22,002 nt of DNA. Source: Deltaproteobacteria bacterium. GTDB lineage: Bacteria > Desulfobacterota > DSM-4660 > Desulfatiglandales > HGW-15. Each line of letters starts with the position of its first letter. Position 1 is the first letter of the stretch. The notes beneath the pieces were generated by a model. It saw only the letters and a program-made list of their open reading frames with translations, had not been told where the DNA came from and searched no databases. This document shows, piece after piece, positions 21,844-22,002 of the stretch. The position numbers were made by a program, and so were the translations under genes. The DNA lies in contig CP070840.1 in assembly GCA_020342025.1 (NCBI GenBank), forward strand, positions 3,423,987 to 3,445,988. The letters are read 5' to 3'.

Positions 21844-22002
21844 TCACTGCCAGGGAAATGCCCCTTTCGGCAATGCCTTCCTTGAAGAAACTTCCCTCAG
21901 TTTGGGCCCGTACTCAGGGGCCATACCAATGACGTACTCCCATGTCTTGTCATAGCAGATCTTGACAAACTTCTCTGCTTCTCCGGGTGGTAGCTGGATC
22001 CA
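21844..22002 (-). CDS. dctP: Probable TRAP substrate-binding protein (DctP), C-terminal end only
   Basis: The gene enters from the right edge: 52 codons read in frame on the minus strand from 22002 to a TGA at 21844-21846, beginning WIQLPPGEAEKFVK and ending GAFPWQ. The amphipathic helix with ICYDKTWEYVIGMAPEYGPK resembles DctP C-termini, where a long helix packs against the second lobe, and it lies just upstream of dctQ and dctM on the same strand. The identification rests mainly on gene order because the ligand-binding region is outside the window. It could instead be a different solute-binding type. The gap to dctQ holds a hairpin and a repeat element. Confidence 0.6.
   Translation of the reverse strand, partial: WIQLPPGEAEKFVKICYDKTWEYVIGMAPEYGPKLREVSSRKALPKGAFPWQ

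Overview
The window reads as chromosome of an anaerobic, probably sulfate-reducing or syntrophic bacterium of the Desulfobacterota (former Deltaproteobacteria). This is an inference from gene content: cobalamin-dependent acyl-CoA mutase subunits, acyl-CoA ligase and dehydrogenase, a three-subunit molybdenum hydroxylase, nitroreductases, an Old Yellow Enzyme homologue with Fe-S cysteines, a TRAP transporter, DUF362 and DUF6599 proteins, and intergenic palindromes of types common in that group. I see no rRNA, tRNA, CRISPR array, transposase, phage gene or plasmid gene.

Layout. Plus strand (1-2708): the C-terminal end of a B12-binding mutase subunit; a 350-bp gap holding an imperfect 31-bp inverted repeat; then a compact set of amidohydrolase, nitroreductase and an unrecognised 160-aa protein. 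Everything else is on the minus strand, so in transcription order it runs from 22002 down to 2727. First come the C-terminal end of a probable TRAP substrate-binding protein, dctQ, dctM, an AMP-forming acyl-CoA ligase, a MoaD/ThiS-like sulfur carrier, the FAD, [2Fe-2S] and molybdopterin subunits of a xanthine-dehydrogenase-family enzyme, and an acyl-CoA dehydrogenase with an extra C-terminal domain. Next is a separate HD-domain gene. Then come an exported DUF6599 protein, a Tat-exported DUF362 protein, an OYE-family flavoenzyme, an alpha/beta hydrolase, a second nitroreductase and a lipoprotein. Last is the acyl-CoA mutase large subunit, its B12-binding small subunit and a DUF3237 protein, preceded by a good candidate sigma-54 promoter.

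Working model (inference): an organic acid is taken up by the TRAP system, activated to a CoA thioester by the ligase, then hydroxylated or reduced by the molybdenum enzyme and oxidised by the acyl-CoA dehydrogenase. A B12-dependent mutase rearranges a carbon skeleton. The mutase lacks the three pocket residues that define methylmalonyl-CoA mutase (Tyr89, Arg207 and His244 in the Propionibacterium enzyme align with Val, Gly and Asp), so its substrate is probably not methylmalonyl-CoA. A second, different B12 subunit at the left edge implies another mutase just outside the window. The most interesting possibility is an uncharacterised anaerobic pathway for a branched, alicyclic or aromatic acid built around these mutases. 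Intergenic gaps carry several palindromic repeat elements, including one of about 264 bp between dctP and dctQ that abuts a hairpin covering the dctQ ribosome-binding site.
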